Shown piece after piece: positions 1-8,681 of a stretch of 64,000 nt of DNA (positions within the stretch are counted from its first letter, which is position 1; each line of letters begins with the position of its first letter). Both the position numbers and the translations under genes were made by a program. The stretch spans positions 36,143 to 100,142 of the forward strand of contig CAYHCE010000007.1 in assembly GCA_964355015.1 (NCBI GenBank), in the 5' to 3' direction. The notes beneath the pieces are model-generated. The model searched no databases and was not told the origin of the DNA. It was given only the letters and a program-made list of their open reading frames with translations. The DNA is from CAYHCE01 sp964355015 (GTDB lineage: Bacteria > Cyanobacteriota > Cyanobacteriia > PCC-6307 > Cyanobiaceae).

Positions 1-273
1 ACCGGAGCCGCCGTAGCTGGCCTTCACCACCACCTCCTGGCCGGTCTTTCGCTTCCAGTCGGCTGCGAACAGGGGGATCACCTTGTCGAAGGCGGCCTTG
101 GTCACGGCATAGGAGACCAGCAGCAGTTCCTGTCTCTTCGTCGCACTCTGGGCCTGGGCAGGCTCGCCGGCCAGGTCCCAGCAGAGGCTCGCAGCCAGAG
201 GCAGTGCCATCAGGCCGGTGATGGCCAGGCCGGCGCTGGCCGGACGGCTGAACAGAGGAGCGAGAGAAACCAC
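1..273 (-). CDS. sbpA: Sulfate ABC transporter, periplasmic sulfate-binding protein (N-terminal part only)
   Basis: The gene runs off the left edge; 91 codons are visible. The frame opens after a TAG at 301-303, and the most upstream plausible start is GTG at 271-273 (an ATG at 208-210 is the alternative). The GTG start gives a signal peptide with a long hydrophobic core ending near AQAQS (about residue 40). The mature part reads LLVSYAVTKAAFDKVIPLF, then KRKTGQEVVVKASYGGSG, which is the typical start of the Sbp/CysP sulfate-binding family. It would capture sulfate in the periplasm for CysT/CysW/CysA encoded at 1.8-4.8 kb. It is divergent from the Rrf2 gene. Confidence 0.85.
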   Translation of the reverse strand, partial: MVSLAPLFSRPASAGLAITGLMALPLAASLCWDLAGEPAQAQSATKRQELLLVSYAVTKAAFDKVIPLFAADWKRKTGQEVVVKASYGGSG

Positions 274-344
274 GGTATTTCGATGGGAAACACGGTGAAA
301 CTACGTCCCCCGCCTGGCCGGCCATGTAACTGCCACCACATCGA

Positions 345-366
345 CCCGGGTCCGGGTCCGGGTCCG
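345..366. repeat. Short tandem repeat of GGGTCC
   Basis: Three consecutive copies of GGGTCC (348-365), flanked by CCC and G, lie in the divergent spacer between sbpA and the Rrf2 gene. Read through in frame it would encode Pro-Gly repeats, which argues against the upstream start at 283 for the Rrf2 gene. Function unknown. Confidence 0.7.
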
Positions 367-417
367 TGGACCGCAGGGCCCGCTGTCACAATCCCTTTCG
401 GCAGGCGGTGGGTTCCC

Positions 418-849
418 TTGACGTTCAGCGCGAAGACCGAGTACGGCCTGGTGGCCCTGATCGAGCTGGCGGGCATTCACTCCGCCGGCGGTGTGCTGCA
501 GGTGTCGGAAATCGCCACACGCCAGAACATCCCCGACCGCTACCTGGAGCAGATGCTCACGAGCCTGCGGCGCGGCGGCATCCTGCACAGCATCCGCGGT
601 CCCCGCGGCGGCTACCAGCTCCAGCGTCCGCCAGCGGAGATCCGGGTTTCCGAGGTGGTGGCCTGCCTGGAGGGGGAGCCCGCGGCCCGGGTGGTGGCCG
701 GCCGCCAGAGCCTGGAGTTCGAAGTGCTCGACTCGCTCGCGGCCGGGCTGGAATCCCGCCGCCTAGAGCTGCTGCAGAGCACCACCCTTCAGGACCTGCT
801 CGATCAGCGCAACTCCCGCCTGCGGGAGCAGGCGATGTACTTCATCTGA
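418..849 (+). CDS. Rrf2 family transcriptional regulator
   Basis: A 143-residue winged-helix regulator. I chose TTG at 418 because Rrf2 proteins begin with the pattern seen here (TFSAKTEYGLVALIELA); the frame stays open to 283 but that stretch is low-complexity Pro-Gly. The DNA-binding core VSEIATRQNIPDRYLEQML and the wing RGPRGGYQL are clear. Only one Cys is present, so the three-Cys Fe-S site of IscR/NsrR is absent. Placed between sbpA (divergent) and cysR (same strand, about 155 bp downstream), it is a candidate regulator of sulfate or cysteine metabolism, by analogy with CymR-type Rrf2 proteins; that role is inferred from position only. Confidence 0.85.
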   Translation: MTFSAKTEYGLVALIELAGIHSAGGVLQVSEIATRQNIPDRYLEQMLTSLRRGGILHSIRGPRGGYQLQRPPAEIRVSEVVACLEGEPAARVVAGRQSLEFEVLDSLAAGLESRRLELLQSTTLQDLLDQRNSRLREQAMYFI

Positions 850-1004
850 ACTCGGGGCGATAAGTACGGTTGACCGATAGGGTTTACGTGTTAGGCTTTG
901 CCCATCACGGGGGATCCCCATGCGCTGTCGTCGCCGAATGCCTACCGCCGGCTTCCTGCCGGCTCCCTTGCCAGCCTCCATGTCCGACAACCGCTTGCCT
1001 GTCC

Positions 1005-1574
1005 ATGGCCACAACAGTTCTTCCGCCACAGCTCCGCCTCACGCTCCTCCCCCAGGACGTCCTGCCTGACGGGCTGAGCTGGCGCATTCAGGACGGCTAC
1101 ATCCGCACCTCCACCTGGGATGAGGAGGGCGACTTCATCACCCTCGGGCTCTGGGGCCCCGGGGAGTGGGTCACCTCCCGCTTCTCCGCCCTGCACCCCT
1201 TCGACATCCAGTGCCTCACCACCGTGGTCGTCGAGCAGTGCGATCCCTCCACGGCAGACGTTGAAGAGTTCCTGCAGCGACAGATCCGGAATCTCGAGGA
1301 GCTCTTTCAGATCAATCGCATCCGCGGCGCCGAAGATCGGCTCCTGGCCCTGCTCCGCTGGATCGGCCGGCGCTTCGGACAGGTGAGCAGCCGCGGAGCA
1401 CGGTTCTCCCTGAAGGAGATGAACCTCACCCACAAGGCTCTTGCCGAGCTGTGCGGCCTCACCCGTGTCACCGTCACCAAGTTGCTCAACCGCTTCAAGT
1501 CGGAGGGTCTGCTGCTGCAGGTCAGCAAGGACGACTACCTGCTTCCCGCAGCCCCGCTGACCGCTCGATCCTGA
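1005..1574 (+). CDS. cysR: Crp/Fnr-type transcriptional regulator, CysR-like
   Basis: From the ATG at 1005 the product is 189 residues; the frame is open to 870 but those codons look non-coding. Residues 20-100 resemble a reduced cyclic-nucleotide-binding beta-roll, a long helix follows (about 85-120), and residues 141-171 form the C-terminal winged HTH (LTHKALAELCGLTRVTVTKL). The size, short sensor domain and location beside sulfate-transport genes match cyanobacterial CysR, the activator needed for sulfate-transporter expression in Synechococcus elongatus. A general Crp-family regulator remains possible, but synteny favours CysR. Confidence 0.8.
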   Translation: MATTVLPPQLRLTLLPQDVLPDGLSWRIQDGYIRTSTWDEEGDFITLGLWGPGEWVTSRFSALHPFDIQCLTTVVVEQCDPSTADVEEFLQRQIRNLEELFQINRIRGAEDRLLALLRWIGRRFGQVSSRGARFSLKEMNLTHKALAELCGLTRVTVTKLLNRFKSEGLLLQVSKDDYLLPAAPLTARS

Positions 1575-1605
1575 TCAATCCAACCGTTCCTTTTCTCCTG
1601 TTCCC

Positions 1606-1800
1606 ATGACCCCCAGCCGTCTTCCCCGCTCCAGCCGTCCAGCTTCGACGGCCCTCTTCACCCTCGTGTTCCGCAACGGCCAGCGCCTGCTGCATCAGGA
1701 TCCGCTGGCGGTGGCCCAGTTCCGCTCCGACGGTCGCCTGGTGGCCGTCTGGCGCGAGCCGGCGGGCCAGGTCCTTCCTTCATCGCCGGATCGGGGCTGA
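1606..1800 (+). CDS. Small hypothetical protein
   Basis: A 64-codon ATG frame just after cysR and convergent with cysA, whose stop is about 20 bp away. The middle (FTLVFRNGQRLLHQDPLAVA, then FRSDGRLVAVWREP) has the alternating hydrophobic/polar look of a small beta-rich protein, unlike the Arg/Pro/Ala composition of antisense frames here. No Cys, no membrane segment and no good Shine-Dalgarno are visible. Not recognised. Confidence 0.4.
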   Translation: MTPSRLPRSSRPASTALFTLVFRNGQRLLHQDPLAVAQFRSDGRLVAVWREPAGQVLPSSPDRG

Positions 1801-1822
1801 GCCTCACCCGCCAGGGCCGCAC

Positions 1823-2839
1823 TCAGATGGCGTAATCCGGCACGAACCTCCTGCCCTGGCGGGTGAGGATGTAGAGCTCATCGCCCGGGACCAGGCTGCG
1901 GTGATCGAGGTGTTCCCGGGGAAGCTGGGCGAGCACCACGTCCCCGTTCTCCAGCTGCAGCTCAGCCTGAAGATCGCGGCCCATGTGAGTGAGACGCCGC
2001 AGCCGTGCCGGCAGGCTCCCCTCCTGGCGCTCCTGATACACCTCCACGTCGTGCGGACGCACGAACAGGGAGGTTTCCGGGGCCTCGCTCTGGGAGGTCT
2101 GTCGGGGCAGAAGATCGCCGGGGAACACGTTGACCTCTCCCACGAATCGCATCACGAACGGGGTGGAGGGATGGTCGTAGATCTCGGCAGGGCTGCCGAT
2201 CTGCTCGATCCGCCCCGCGTTCATCACCACGATGTCGTCGGCCACTTCCATGGCCTCCTCCTGGTCGTGGGTGACGATCACCGTGGTCACGTTCATTTCA
2301 TCGTGCAGGTTCCGCAGCCAGGCGCGCAGTTCCTTGCGCACCTTGGCATCGAGGGCGCTGAACGGCTCATCGAGCAGCAGCACCTTCGGCTGCACCGCCA
2401 GGGCCCGCGCCAGGGAGACGCGCTGCCGCTGTCCGCCCGAGAGCTGGGAGGGATAGCGGTTGCCGAAGCCCTGCAACTGCACCAGGTGGAGCAGTTCGTC
2501 GACGCGGCGCTGGATCTGATCCTTCTTCCAGCCGCGCAGCTCCAGACCGAAGCTGATGTTGCGGCGCACCGTGCGGTGCTTGAACAGCGCGAAATGCTGG
2601 AAGACGAAGCCCACGTGCCGCTCCTGCACGGAGTGCTGCGTGGCCTCCTCGCCGTTGATCCAGATCCGACCGGAATCCGCCTGATCGAGCCCTGCAATCA
2701 TGCGCAGCAGAGTGCTCTTGCCGGAGCCGGATGGACCGAGCAAGGCCACCAGGCCGCCGCTGTCCACATCCAGGCTCACGTCATCGATGGCCTTGAACGA
2801 ACCGAAGTTTTTGCTGACGTTGGCGACACGGATTCCCAT
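1823..2839 (-). CDS. cysA: Sulfate/thiosulfate ABC transporter ATP-binding subunit CysA
   Basis: 338 residues, the usual CysA length. It energises sulfate import at the inner face of the membrane. Walker A is GPSGSGKST (35-43), the signature is LSGGQRQR (133-140), Walker B with the catalytic Glu is LLLDEP (154-159), and the switch His lies in IVTHDQEEA. The C-terminal third is the TOBE-like regulatory domain of the sulfate/molybdate/putrescine subfamily. It is divergent from cysT across a 116-bp spacer, so the transporter is split over two transcripts, unlike the single cysTWA operon of many bacteria. Confidence 0.93.
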   Translation of the reverse strand: MGIRVANVSKNFGSFKAIDDVSLDVDSGGLVALLGPSGSGKSTLLRMIAGLDQADSGRIWINGEEATQHSVQERHVGFVFQHFALFKHRTVRRNISFGLELRGWKKDQIQRRVDELLHLVQLQGFGNRYPSQLSGGQRQRVSLARALAVQPKVLLLDEPFSALDAKVRKELRAWLRNLHDEMNVTTVIVTHDQEEAMEVADDIVVMNAGRIEQIGSPAEIYDHPSTPFVMRFVGEVNVFPGDLLPRQTSQSEAPETSLFVRPHDVEVYQERQEGSLPARLRRLTHMGRDLQAELQLENGDVVLAQLPREHLDHRSLVPGDELYILTRQGRRFVPDYAI

Positions 2840-2914
2840 GGTTCCAGACGGGTTCGCGGCAGCTTAACCCGACTACCACGTATCAACGGTGGAGAAATGG
2901 GAAATATGGCCTCA

Positions 2915-2927
2915 ACCCTGTTAGGGT
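2915..2927. promoter_or_regulatory. Palindrome ACCCT-GTT-AGGGT in the cysA/cysT divergent spacer
   Basis: Perfect 5-bp arms with a 3-bp centre, about 29 bp before the cysT ATG. A looser GGGTT/AACCC pair lies closer to cysA. The position between divergent sulfate-transport genes, next to cysR and an Rrf2 gene, makes it a candidate operator. No consensus was checked. Confidence 0.35.
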
Positions 2928-2955
2928 CCTGCGACCGTTCGTCCATCCGGTCGTC

Positions 2956-3819
2956 ATGACCTCCTCGCAGCTGCGGCGCTGGGTCCTGCCGCGTCCGTCC
3001 CTGCCCAGCTGGCCCTGGCGCATCACCTGGCTCTATCTGGGCCTGATCCTGTTCCTGCCGCTGGCCGGGCTGCTGCTGCGGGCGGCAGGGGTGGGGCCGG
3101 CCCAGTTCTGGCGGCTGGCCACCACCGAGGAGGCGATCGCCACCTACAGGATCAGCTTCGGACTCGCTTTCGTCGCCTCCCTGGTCAACGGGGTGTTCGG
3201 GCTGCTGATCGCCTGGGCCCTGGTCCGCAGCCGCTTCCCCGGCCAGCGCCTGCTCGATGCCCTGATCGATCTGCCCTTCGCCCTGCCCACGGCCGTGGCG
3301 GGCCTGTCCCTGTCCGCGGTGTACAGCACCAATGGTCTGCTCGGTGCCCCCATCTACCAGTGGTTCGGTCTCAGAATCGCCTTCAACTGGCCCGGTGTGG
3401 CCGTGGCGATGGTGTTCATCTCGCTGCCCTTCGTGGTGCGCACGGTGGAACCGGTGCTCCGTTCGCTCGAGAAGGAGCAGGAGGAAGCTTCCTGGTGCCT
3501 GGGCGCCAGCCCCTTTCAGACGTTCTTCAAGGTGGTGCTGCCCCAGCTGATGCCCGCCATCCTCTCCGGCATCGCCCAGGGCTATAGCCGGGCGGTGGGG
3601 GAGTACGGCTCGGTGGTGATGATCTCCAGCAACGTACCCTTCCGCGATCTGATCACTCCGACCCTGATCATCCAGAAGCTCGAGGAATACGACTTCGACA
3701 GCGCCACCGTGATCGGCGCGGTGATGCTGCTGTTCTCCCTGGTCAGCCTTCTGGTCATCAACTTCCTGCAGGTCTGGGGTCGCCGCTATGCCGAGGAAGT
3801 GCCCCGTGCCGCCGGCTGA
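2956..3819 (+). CDS. cysT: Sulfate ABC transporter permease CysT (CysU)
   Basis: 287 residues with about six membrane segments and the ABC-permease EAA loop (EEASWCLGASPFQTFFKVVL), where CysA docks. The order CysT then CysW, the length and the conserved ending support the sulfate-specific assignment. It opens the plus-strand pair cysT-cysW, separated by about 53 bp. With CysW it forms the sulfate channel in the cytoplasmic membrane. Confidence 0.92.
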   Translation: MTSSQLRRWVLPRPSLPSWPWRITWLYLGLILFLPLAGLLLRAAGVGPAQFWRLATTEEAIATYRISFGLAFVASLVNGVFGLLIAWALVRSRFPGQRLLDALIDLPFALPTAVAGLSLSAVYSTNGLLGAPIYQWFGLRIAFNWPGVAVAMVFISLPFVVRTVEPVLRSLEKEQEEASWCLGASPFQTFFKVVLPQLMPAILSGIAQGYSRAVGEYGSVVMISSNVPFRDLITPTLIIQKLEEYDFDSATVIGAVMLLFSLVSLLVINFLQVWGRRYAEEVPRAAG

Positions 3820-3872
3820 TTCCGCCCGGACCACCCCCTACCACCGCTTCGCTCCCTTCGCCGCTTGCCGCC

Positions 3873-4778
3873 ATGACCCTGGCCACTCCGCCTTCGCCGA
3901 TCACGGTGACCACCACAGCCCCACCGCCTCGCGTTCCCCTCGGCAAGCGGATCAGCGGCAAGGTCCTGCCTGCCCTGATCCCGATCGCGGCTTGCCTCTA
4001 CGTGGGTGTCGTCATCCTGCTGCCGGCCCTGAACATCGTGCAGCAGGCCTTCGCCAGGGGAGTGGGGCCGTTCCTGGAGAATCTTCAGAACGAGGAGATG
4101 CTCGCTGCGGTGCGCCTCACCCTGCTGATCACAGCCATCGCGGTGCCGGCCAACACGATCTTCGGACTGGCGGCGGCTACGGCGATCGCACGCAAGGAGT
4201 TCCGGGGCAAGGCGCTGCTGCTGAGCCTGATCGACCTTCCCTTCTCGATTTCGCCGGTGGTGGTGGGCCTGATGCTGGTGCTGCTGTTCAGCCCCAGCCA
4301 TGGCCTGCTGGCGGCCGTGGTGAACAGCACCGGCTGGAAGATCATCTTCTCCTGGCCGGGGATGGTTCTGGCCACGATCATCGTCTCCCTTCCCTTCATG
4401 GCCCGGGAGGTGATTCCCCTGCTGGAGGAGGAGGGCTGGGACGAGGAGGAGGCGGCCAAGACCCTCGGCGCCAGCGACTGGCAGGTGTTCTGGAAGGTCA
4501 CCCTGCCGATGGTTCGCTGGGCGGCCCTCTACGGCCTGATCCTCACCACCGCCCGCTCGCTGGGAGAGTTCGGCGCCGTGGCCGTGGTCAGCGGCAACAT
4601 CCGCGGCGAAACCCAGACGCTGCCTCTGTTCGTTGAGGATGCCTACAAGCAGTACCAGACCGAGCTGGCCTACGGCGCCGCGATGATTCTCGGCGGCGTC
4701 GCGATCCTCTCTCTGCTGCTGAAATTCCTGGTGGAGCGGCTGCTCGATCAGGACAAGCGCGCCGCTCGCGAGGACTGA
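3873..4778 (+). CDS. cysW: Sulfate ABC transporter permease CysW
   Basis: 301 residues; ATG at 3873. An N-terminal proline-rich cytoplasmic stretch (about 30 residues) is followed by membrane segments and the EAA loop (EEAAKTLGASDWQVFWKVTL). The C-terminal motif SLGEFGAVAVVSGNIRGETQ is characteristic of CysW. It pairs with CysT to form the sulfate pore energised by CysA. Confidence 0.92.
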   Translation: MTLATPPSPITVTTTAPPPRVPLGKRISGKVLPALIPIAACLYVGVVILLPALNIVQQAFARGVGPFLENLQNEEMLAAVRLTLLITAIAVPANTIFGLAAATAIARKEFRGKALLLSLIDLPFSISPVVVGLMLVLLFSPSHGLLAAVVNSTGWKIIFSWPGMVLATIIVSLPFMAREVIPLLEEEGWDEEEAAKTLGASDWQVFWKVTLPMVRWAALYGLILTTARSLGEFGAVAVVSGNIRGETQTLPLFVEDAYKQYQTELAYGAAMILGGVAILSLLLKFLVERLLDQDKRAARED

Positions 4779-4873
4779 AACTGGGGCCCCTCTCCGGGGC
4801 CGGGCTGCACCTCCAGCCTGCGCCGATTCTCGAGCGGCGCTCCCGGTACGTTCCGACTGCCTTTCTGCCCCGA

Positions 4874-5683
4874 TTGTTCCTGTTGCGGCGCGATCGGGGG
4901 GCCGCTGCACTTACGGTCTCTCCAGCCTTTGCCGCCCGGTCGCCCTTGTTCAGCCCCGACCTGCTCGGACCCCACTCCCAGCTCAGCCCGGCGGCCCTGT
5001 TCGGCCAGTCGTCCCTGTTCGGCTTCGGAATCGCCTTCAGTCCCCTCCATATCGCTGTGGTGGCGCTGCTGCTGCTCGGTCCGACCCCGCTGCGCCGTGC
5101 CCTGGCCTTCGTCACGGGCTGGGCGAGCGCCAATGGCCTGGCGATTCTGGCGCTCATGCTGCTGGGGGATAACTTCTCCCTGGCCCTGAATCACGGCGAG
5201 CAGGGCCAGGTGATGATCGATCTGTGCGGAGCCGTGGCTCTGATGGTGCTCGGGGTTTACCAGCTCACGCCCGCTGCCGCCATCGGCGAGCAGGGAATGG
5301 CGATGCGCCTGATGAGCCAGTTGCCCGATTTCAGCACGCCGATGCTGGTGCTGATCGGCGCCGGCAGTGCCCTGCTCACCCCGGAGAATCTGGTCTTCTA
5401 TCTCAAGGAGGCAGGCCTTCTGCTCGTGAACCAGCCTGGTGTGAGCCGCGATCTCGAACTCACCGGCTTGTTCGTGCTGGTGGCGAGTTCGCTCCTGCTG
5501 CTGCCGCCCCTGGCCTGGGTGGCCACGGGCGGCAGCATCCGCGATCCCCTGAGTCGGCTGGAGGGCTGGCTGGAGCACCGGGCCGAGTGGCTGGTGGGAG
5601 TGCTGGCCTTGCTGATCGCCGTTTATCTGGCCTGGGAGGGGCTGCACGGCCTCTGGCTGCTGCGGGGGGCCGCGTCACTGTGA
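4874..5683 (+). CDS. GAP/LysE-superfamily small transporter-like membrane protein
   Basis: Up to 269 residues with about six hydrophobic segments, resembling the GAP (Sap, sulfolipid-1-addressing) branch of the LysE exporter superfamily: LFGFGIAFSPLHIAVVALLL at the start and paired three-helix halves. No ATG exists near the N-terminus; TTG at 4874 or TTG at 4946 are the options, and the latter begins closer to the first conserved helix. Its stop overlaps the GTG start of the next gene by 4 bp (GTGA), so the two are translationally coupled. Substrate unknown. Confidence 0.65.
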   Translation: MFLLRRDRGAAALTVSPAFAARSPLFSPDLLGPHSQLSPAALFGQSSLFGFGIAFSPLHIAVVALLLLGPTPLRRALAFVTGWASANGLAILALMLLGDNFSLALNHGEQGQVMIDLCGAVALMVLGVYQLTPAAAIGEQGMAMRLMSQLPDFSTPMLVLIGAGSALLTPENLVFYLKEAGLLLVNQPGVSRDLELTGLFVLVASSLLLLPPLAWVATGGSIRDPLSRLEGWLEHRAEWLVGVLALLIAVYLAWEGLHGLWLLRGAASL

Positions 5684-6993
5684 TCGCATCCGCGCCAGTG
5701 CTGGCGGTGGCCACCGCCCAGGTGGCAGCGGAGCCGCCAGGGCTGCCGACCCTCTCGCTCGTTCTGATCGACGTGGCGTTGATCATCGTGCTTTCGAAGC
5801 TGCTCGGCCGCCTGCTGGCCCGCTTCGACCAGCCGCCCGTGATCGGCGAGATTCTCGGCGGCATCCTGCTCGGCCCTTCCCTGCTCGGGGCGATCGCTCC
5901 CGGGGTGCAGGCGGCACTGTTCAGCGCCGAGGCCCTGCTCCAGCTCAACACCCTCTCCCAGCTCGGTCTCATCCTGTTCATGTTCCTGGTGGGGGTGGAG
6001 CTGAACCCCGACCACCTGCGGGGACGCCTGCCGCTGGCCACACGCATCTCCCTGGCGGGAATCCTGCTGCCGCTGCTGCTGGGCACCCTGCTGGCCGGTG
6101 GTCTCGAATCCTTCGCTCCCGATCTTCTGCCGGGGGATCGCACCCTGCCGGGCATGCTCTTCATGGGCACCGCCATGGCGATCACGGCCTTTCCCGTGCT
6201 GTCGCGGCTGCTGAAGGAGAAGGGACTGCTCAGCCTGCCCTTGGGGAACCTGGTGATCACCTGCGCCGCAATCGACGACGTGATCAGCTGGATCCTGCTG
6301 GCTGGGGTGGTCTCGTTCGCCCGCTCCGGCTCCGCCGGCGGCGCCCTGCTGCCCCTGCTGCTCACCGTGCTCTGGGGCCTGCTGCTGCTGCTGGGCCTGC
6401 GGCCGCTGATGAACAGGCTGGAGGCCCGGATCCGGCGCGAGCCCGATCTCAGCCAGGTGCTGCTGGCCACGCTGTTCGCCGGAGCGATCCTCTCAGCGGT
6501 GGTGACCGACCTGATCGGGGTTCACTACATCTTCGGGGCCTTCCTGTTCGGCCTGGCGCTGCCCCGCTATGACCCTCTGCTGCGCCGGCTGCAGCTGAAC
6601 ATAGAGCAGCTGGTGCTCACTCTGCTGCTGCCCCTCTTCTTCGCGATCAGTGGCCTGAACACCCGCATCGGCAGCCTGAACGCGCCGTTGCTCTGGCTGG
6701 CTCTGGCGGCGGTGCTGACGGTGGCGATCGGTGGCAAGTTTCTGGGCTGCTGGGCACTGGCCCTCCAGGGTGGTCTGCCGGAGCGGGAGGCCCAGGCGGT
6801 GGGCTGGCTGATGAACACCCGTGGGCTCACCGAACTGGTGATCCTGAACGTGGGACTGAGCCTTGGGGTGATCAGCCCCACCCTGTTCACGATGATGGTG
6901 CTGATGGCCCTGATCACCACCGCCATGGCCTCGCCGCTGCTCAGCCGCCTCGGCATCGGCTCCGGACTCAGCCCGGCAGCATCACGCGGTTGA
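5680..6993 (+). CDS. Cation:proton antiporter (CPA2 family, NapA/Kef-like)
   Basis: 437 residues from GTG at 5680, inside the preceding stop. The frame is open much further upstream, but that is the shadow of the previous gene. The start of helix 1 (LVLIDVALIIVLSKLLGRLL) and RFDQPPVIGEILGGILLGPSLLG are the classic CPA2 opening; AIDDVISW supplies the double-Asp ion-binding motif and LMNTRGLTELVILN the late conserved helix. There is no TrkA/RCK tail, so it resembles NapA-type Na+/H+ antiporters rather than regulated Kef channels. Its last 26 bp overlap the convergent cupS gene. Confidence 0.85.
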   Translation: MIASAPVLAVATAQVAAEPPGLPTLSLVLIDVALIIVLSKLLGRLLARFDQPPVIGEILGGILLGPSLLGAIAPGVQAALFSAEALLQLNTLSQLGLILFMFLVGVELNPDHLRGRLPLATRISLAGILLPLLLGTLLAGGLESFAPDLLPGDRTLPGMLFMGTAMAITAFPVLSRLLKEKGLLSLPLGNLVITCAAIDDVISWILLAGVVSFARSGSAGGALLPLLLTVLWGLLLLLGLRPLMNRLEARIRREPDLSQVLLATLFAGAILSAVVTDLIGVHYIFGAFLFGLALPRYDPLLRRLQLNIEQLVLTLLLPLFFAISGLNTRIGSLNAPLLWLALAAVLTVAIGGKFLGCWALALQGGLPEREAQAVGWLMNTRGLTELVILNVGLSLGVISPTLFTMMVLMALITTAMASPLLSRLGIGSGLSPAASRG

Positions 6994-7369
6994 TCACATG
7001 CACGATGCCGTTGTCGCAGACGACATCGGCGGCGGCCACGCTGGCGTTCTTCACCTCGAAGGGATCGATGCGCCGGATCGGCAGCGGTGCGCCCTCCAGG
7101 GTGGTCCACTCCGGCTGCGCCACGAGCTGCTCGCGGCTGTAGGCGCCGGAGAGCACGTGGTACTTGAGGATCCGCGCCAGCTGAGGTGGGTTCTGAACCA
7201 GGGTCTGCACCGTGCCGGGCGGCAGGGCTGCGAAGGCGTCGTCCACCGGAGCGAAGACGGTGAAGGGGCCGGGGCCGGCGAGGGCCTCGAGCAGGCCGCC
7301 GGCCTCCACGGCCGCCAGCAGGGTCTGGAAGCAGCCCGCGGCGCGGGCGGTGTCGAGAATGTCGGCCAA
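6968..7369 (-). CDS. cupS: CupS, fasciclin-fold subunit of the NDH-1MS CO2-uptake complex
   Basis: 133 residues forming one fasciclin (FAS1) domain: AGPGPFTVFAPVDDAFAALP, LKYHVLSGAYS and the terminal VVCDNGIVHVINRVMLP. There is no signal peptide, as expected for CupS and unlike secreted FAS1 proteins. Position decides the assignment: it is the last gene after ndhF, ndhD and the CO2-hydration protein, as in the inducible ndhF3-ndhD3-cupA-cupS operon. It is known to be a peripheral subunit with CupA; its exact role is unsettled. A generic fasciclin-domain annotation would miss this. Confidence 0.8.
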   Translation of the reverse strand: MADILDTARAAGCFQTLLAAVEAGGLLEALAGPGPFTVFAPVDDAFAALPPGTVQTLVQNPPQLARILKYHVLSGAYSREQLVAQPEWTTLEGAPLPIRRIDPFEVKNASVAAADVVCDNGIVHVINRVMLPG

Positions 7370-7394
7370 GGTTGGGGTGGCGGCGAAGGGAATA

Positions 7395-8681
7395 TCAGCG
7401 GTAGTCCTGACCCTGGACGTCCTTCAGACGTGCTTCGGGCCTGCGGAAGCGGTCCATCTGGGCCTCGAAGAAGCGGCGATTGGCGAGGCGATGCTCGGGA
7501 TCCGGGTCGTCGAGGGGATAGAACAGTGCCGCCCGCAGCGCCTGGATCACGGCTGAGGTCACGTTGTACATCGAGCGCTGGAAGGTGATGCCCAGCTGGA
7601 TCAGCTGGTCTTCTTCACCGCGCCGGTGCTGGCGGTACATCTCCGTCAGGTAGGGCGGCAGGAAGTGCACCATGTCCTGCATCAGCAGGGTGGGAGGGAT
7701 GCCTGCAGAGCCGACCGGAAACACATCGGCGTAGAGAATGCCGTAGTGGAAGTCGGCCTGGATGGCCGGCACCTGGCCCGCCTGGGCGTTGTAGCTCTTG
7801 GTGCCACGGAACGGCGCCGTGCGGTAGAACACAGCCTCCACGTAGGGAAGGGCAGCCTCGTAGAGCCAGGTGAAGCCCTCTGATTTGGGAATGATCTCGA
7901 AGCACTCCCCGTCGATGAAGACGTGGTGGTAGATCGGCCGGCCGGCCACGGCAAAGATGCCGTTCACCAGGAAGTTCATCGCATCAGGAACACCGGCGAA
8001 GCCGCCCTCGTCGTAGATGTCGCTCATCTCGAAGAAGACCGGCGCCATCACCTCCCAGAAAAGACCGAGGTTGGCGTAGTAGCTGAGCTTGCGCACCTGC
8101 TCCAGGAACATCTCCGGAAACAGCTTGTGCAGCCCCAGCATCACGGGGTTTCGCTTGAAATAGGCCTTGATCGCCCGGTCGGCGTTGGCCTTGTAGGCGT
8201 CGCACTCGAGGTAGTCGTAGAAGCGGCCGCCCATGCCCTGGTGCCAGAACATGGCATCCATGCAGGCCTCGGCGAACTCCATGTTGATCCGGTCGTGCCA
8301 GAGATGATGGAGAAGCTTCGGCAGCTTGCCGGTTTCCCCCTTCTCCATGAACTCCAGCAGTTCCGGGTGGGCGCCGGCCTCACCCCGCCAGATCCGCAGA
8401 TCGGCGCCTTCGCCCGCGTAGGAGTTGGGACGATCCAGATACTCCTGGCTGGGGAAGTACTTGAAGGCCGGCAGCGGGTTGAGGAACACCTGCTCGGCGA
8501 TGTAGAGAAGGTCGCGCCAGTAGAAATCCATCGGCACGGCGTAGGCCTTGTAGATGCCGATGATCTGGGTGAGGTTCTCCGGAGTGTCCGGCAGCATCGA
8601 GCCACCGGCCTCGAGGCGATGCACCACCTCGGCGAAGGGATGGGTGGAGGGGGGCAGGGCCGTGGGGGTCGTCACCGTCAT
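7395..8681 (-). CDS. cupA: CO2 hydration protein CupA (ChpY) of NDH-1MS
   Basis: 428 residues from the ATG at 8679-8681, which overlaps the ndhD stop by 4 bp. It is soluble and rich in Trp, Tyr, His and acidic residues, and matches the ChpX/ChpY (CupB/CupA) family, e.g. IIGIYKAYAVPMDFYWRDL and the His-rich stretches LPKLLHHLWHDRINMEF and MDAMFWHQGMG. It is proposed to couple electron flow through NDH-1 to vectorial CO2 hydration at the thylakoid. CupA and CupB are hard to separate by eye; the following cupS gene argues for CupA (high-affinity, inducible). An open frame continues upstream to 9404 but is antisense-like shadow. Confidence 0.85.
   Translation of the reverse strand: MTVTTPTALPPSTHPFAEVVHRLEAGGSMLPDTPENLTQIIGIYKAYAVPMDFYWRDLLYIAEQVFLNPLPAFKYFPSQEYLDRPNSYAGEGADLRIWRGEAGAHPELLEFMEKGETGKLPKLLHHLWHDRINMEFAEACMDAMFWHQGMGGRFYDYLECDAYKANADRAIKAYFKRNPVMLGLHKLFPEMFLEQVRKLSYYANLGLFWEVMAPVFFEMSDIYDEGGFAGVPDAMNFLVNGIFAVAGRPIYHHVFIDGECFEIIPKSEGFTWLYEAALPYVEAVFYRTAPFRGTKSYNAQAGQVPAIQADFHYGILYADVFPVGSAGIPPTLLMQDMVHFLPPYLTEMYRQHRRGEEDQLIQLGITFQRSMYNVTSAVIQALRAALFYPLDDPDPEHRLANRRFFEAQMDRFRRPEARLKDVQGQDYR

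Noticed and set aside
4785..4801. GGCCCC-TCTCC-GGGGCC hairpin after cysW
   Set aside because: Short stem in a GC-rich genome with no T-tract; too weak to call a terminator.
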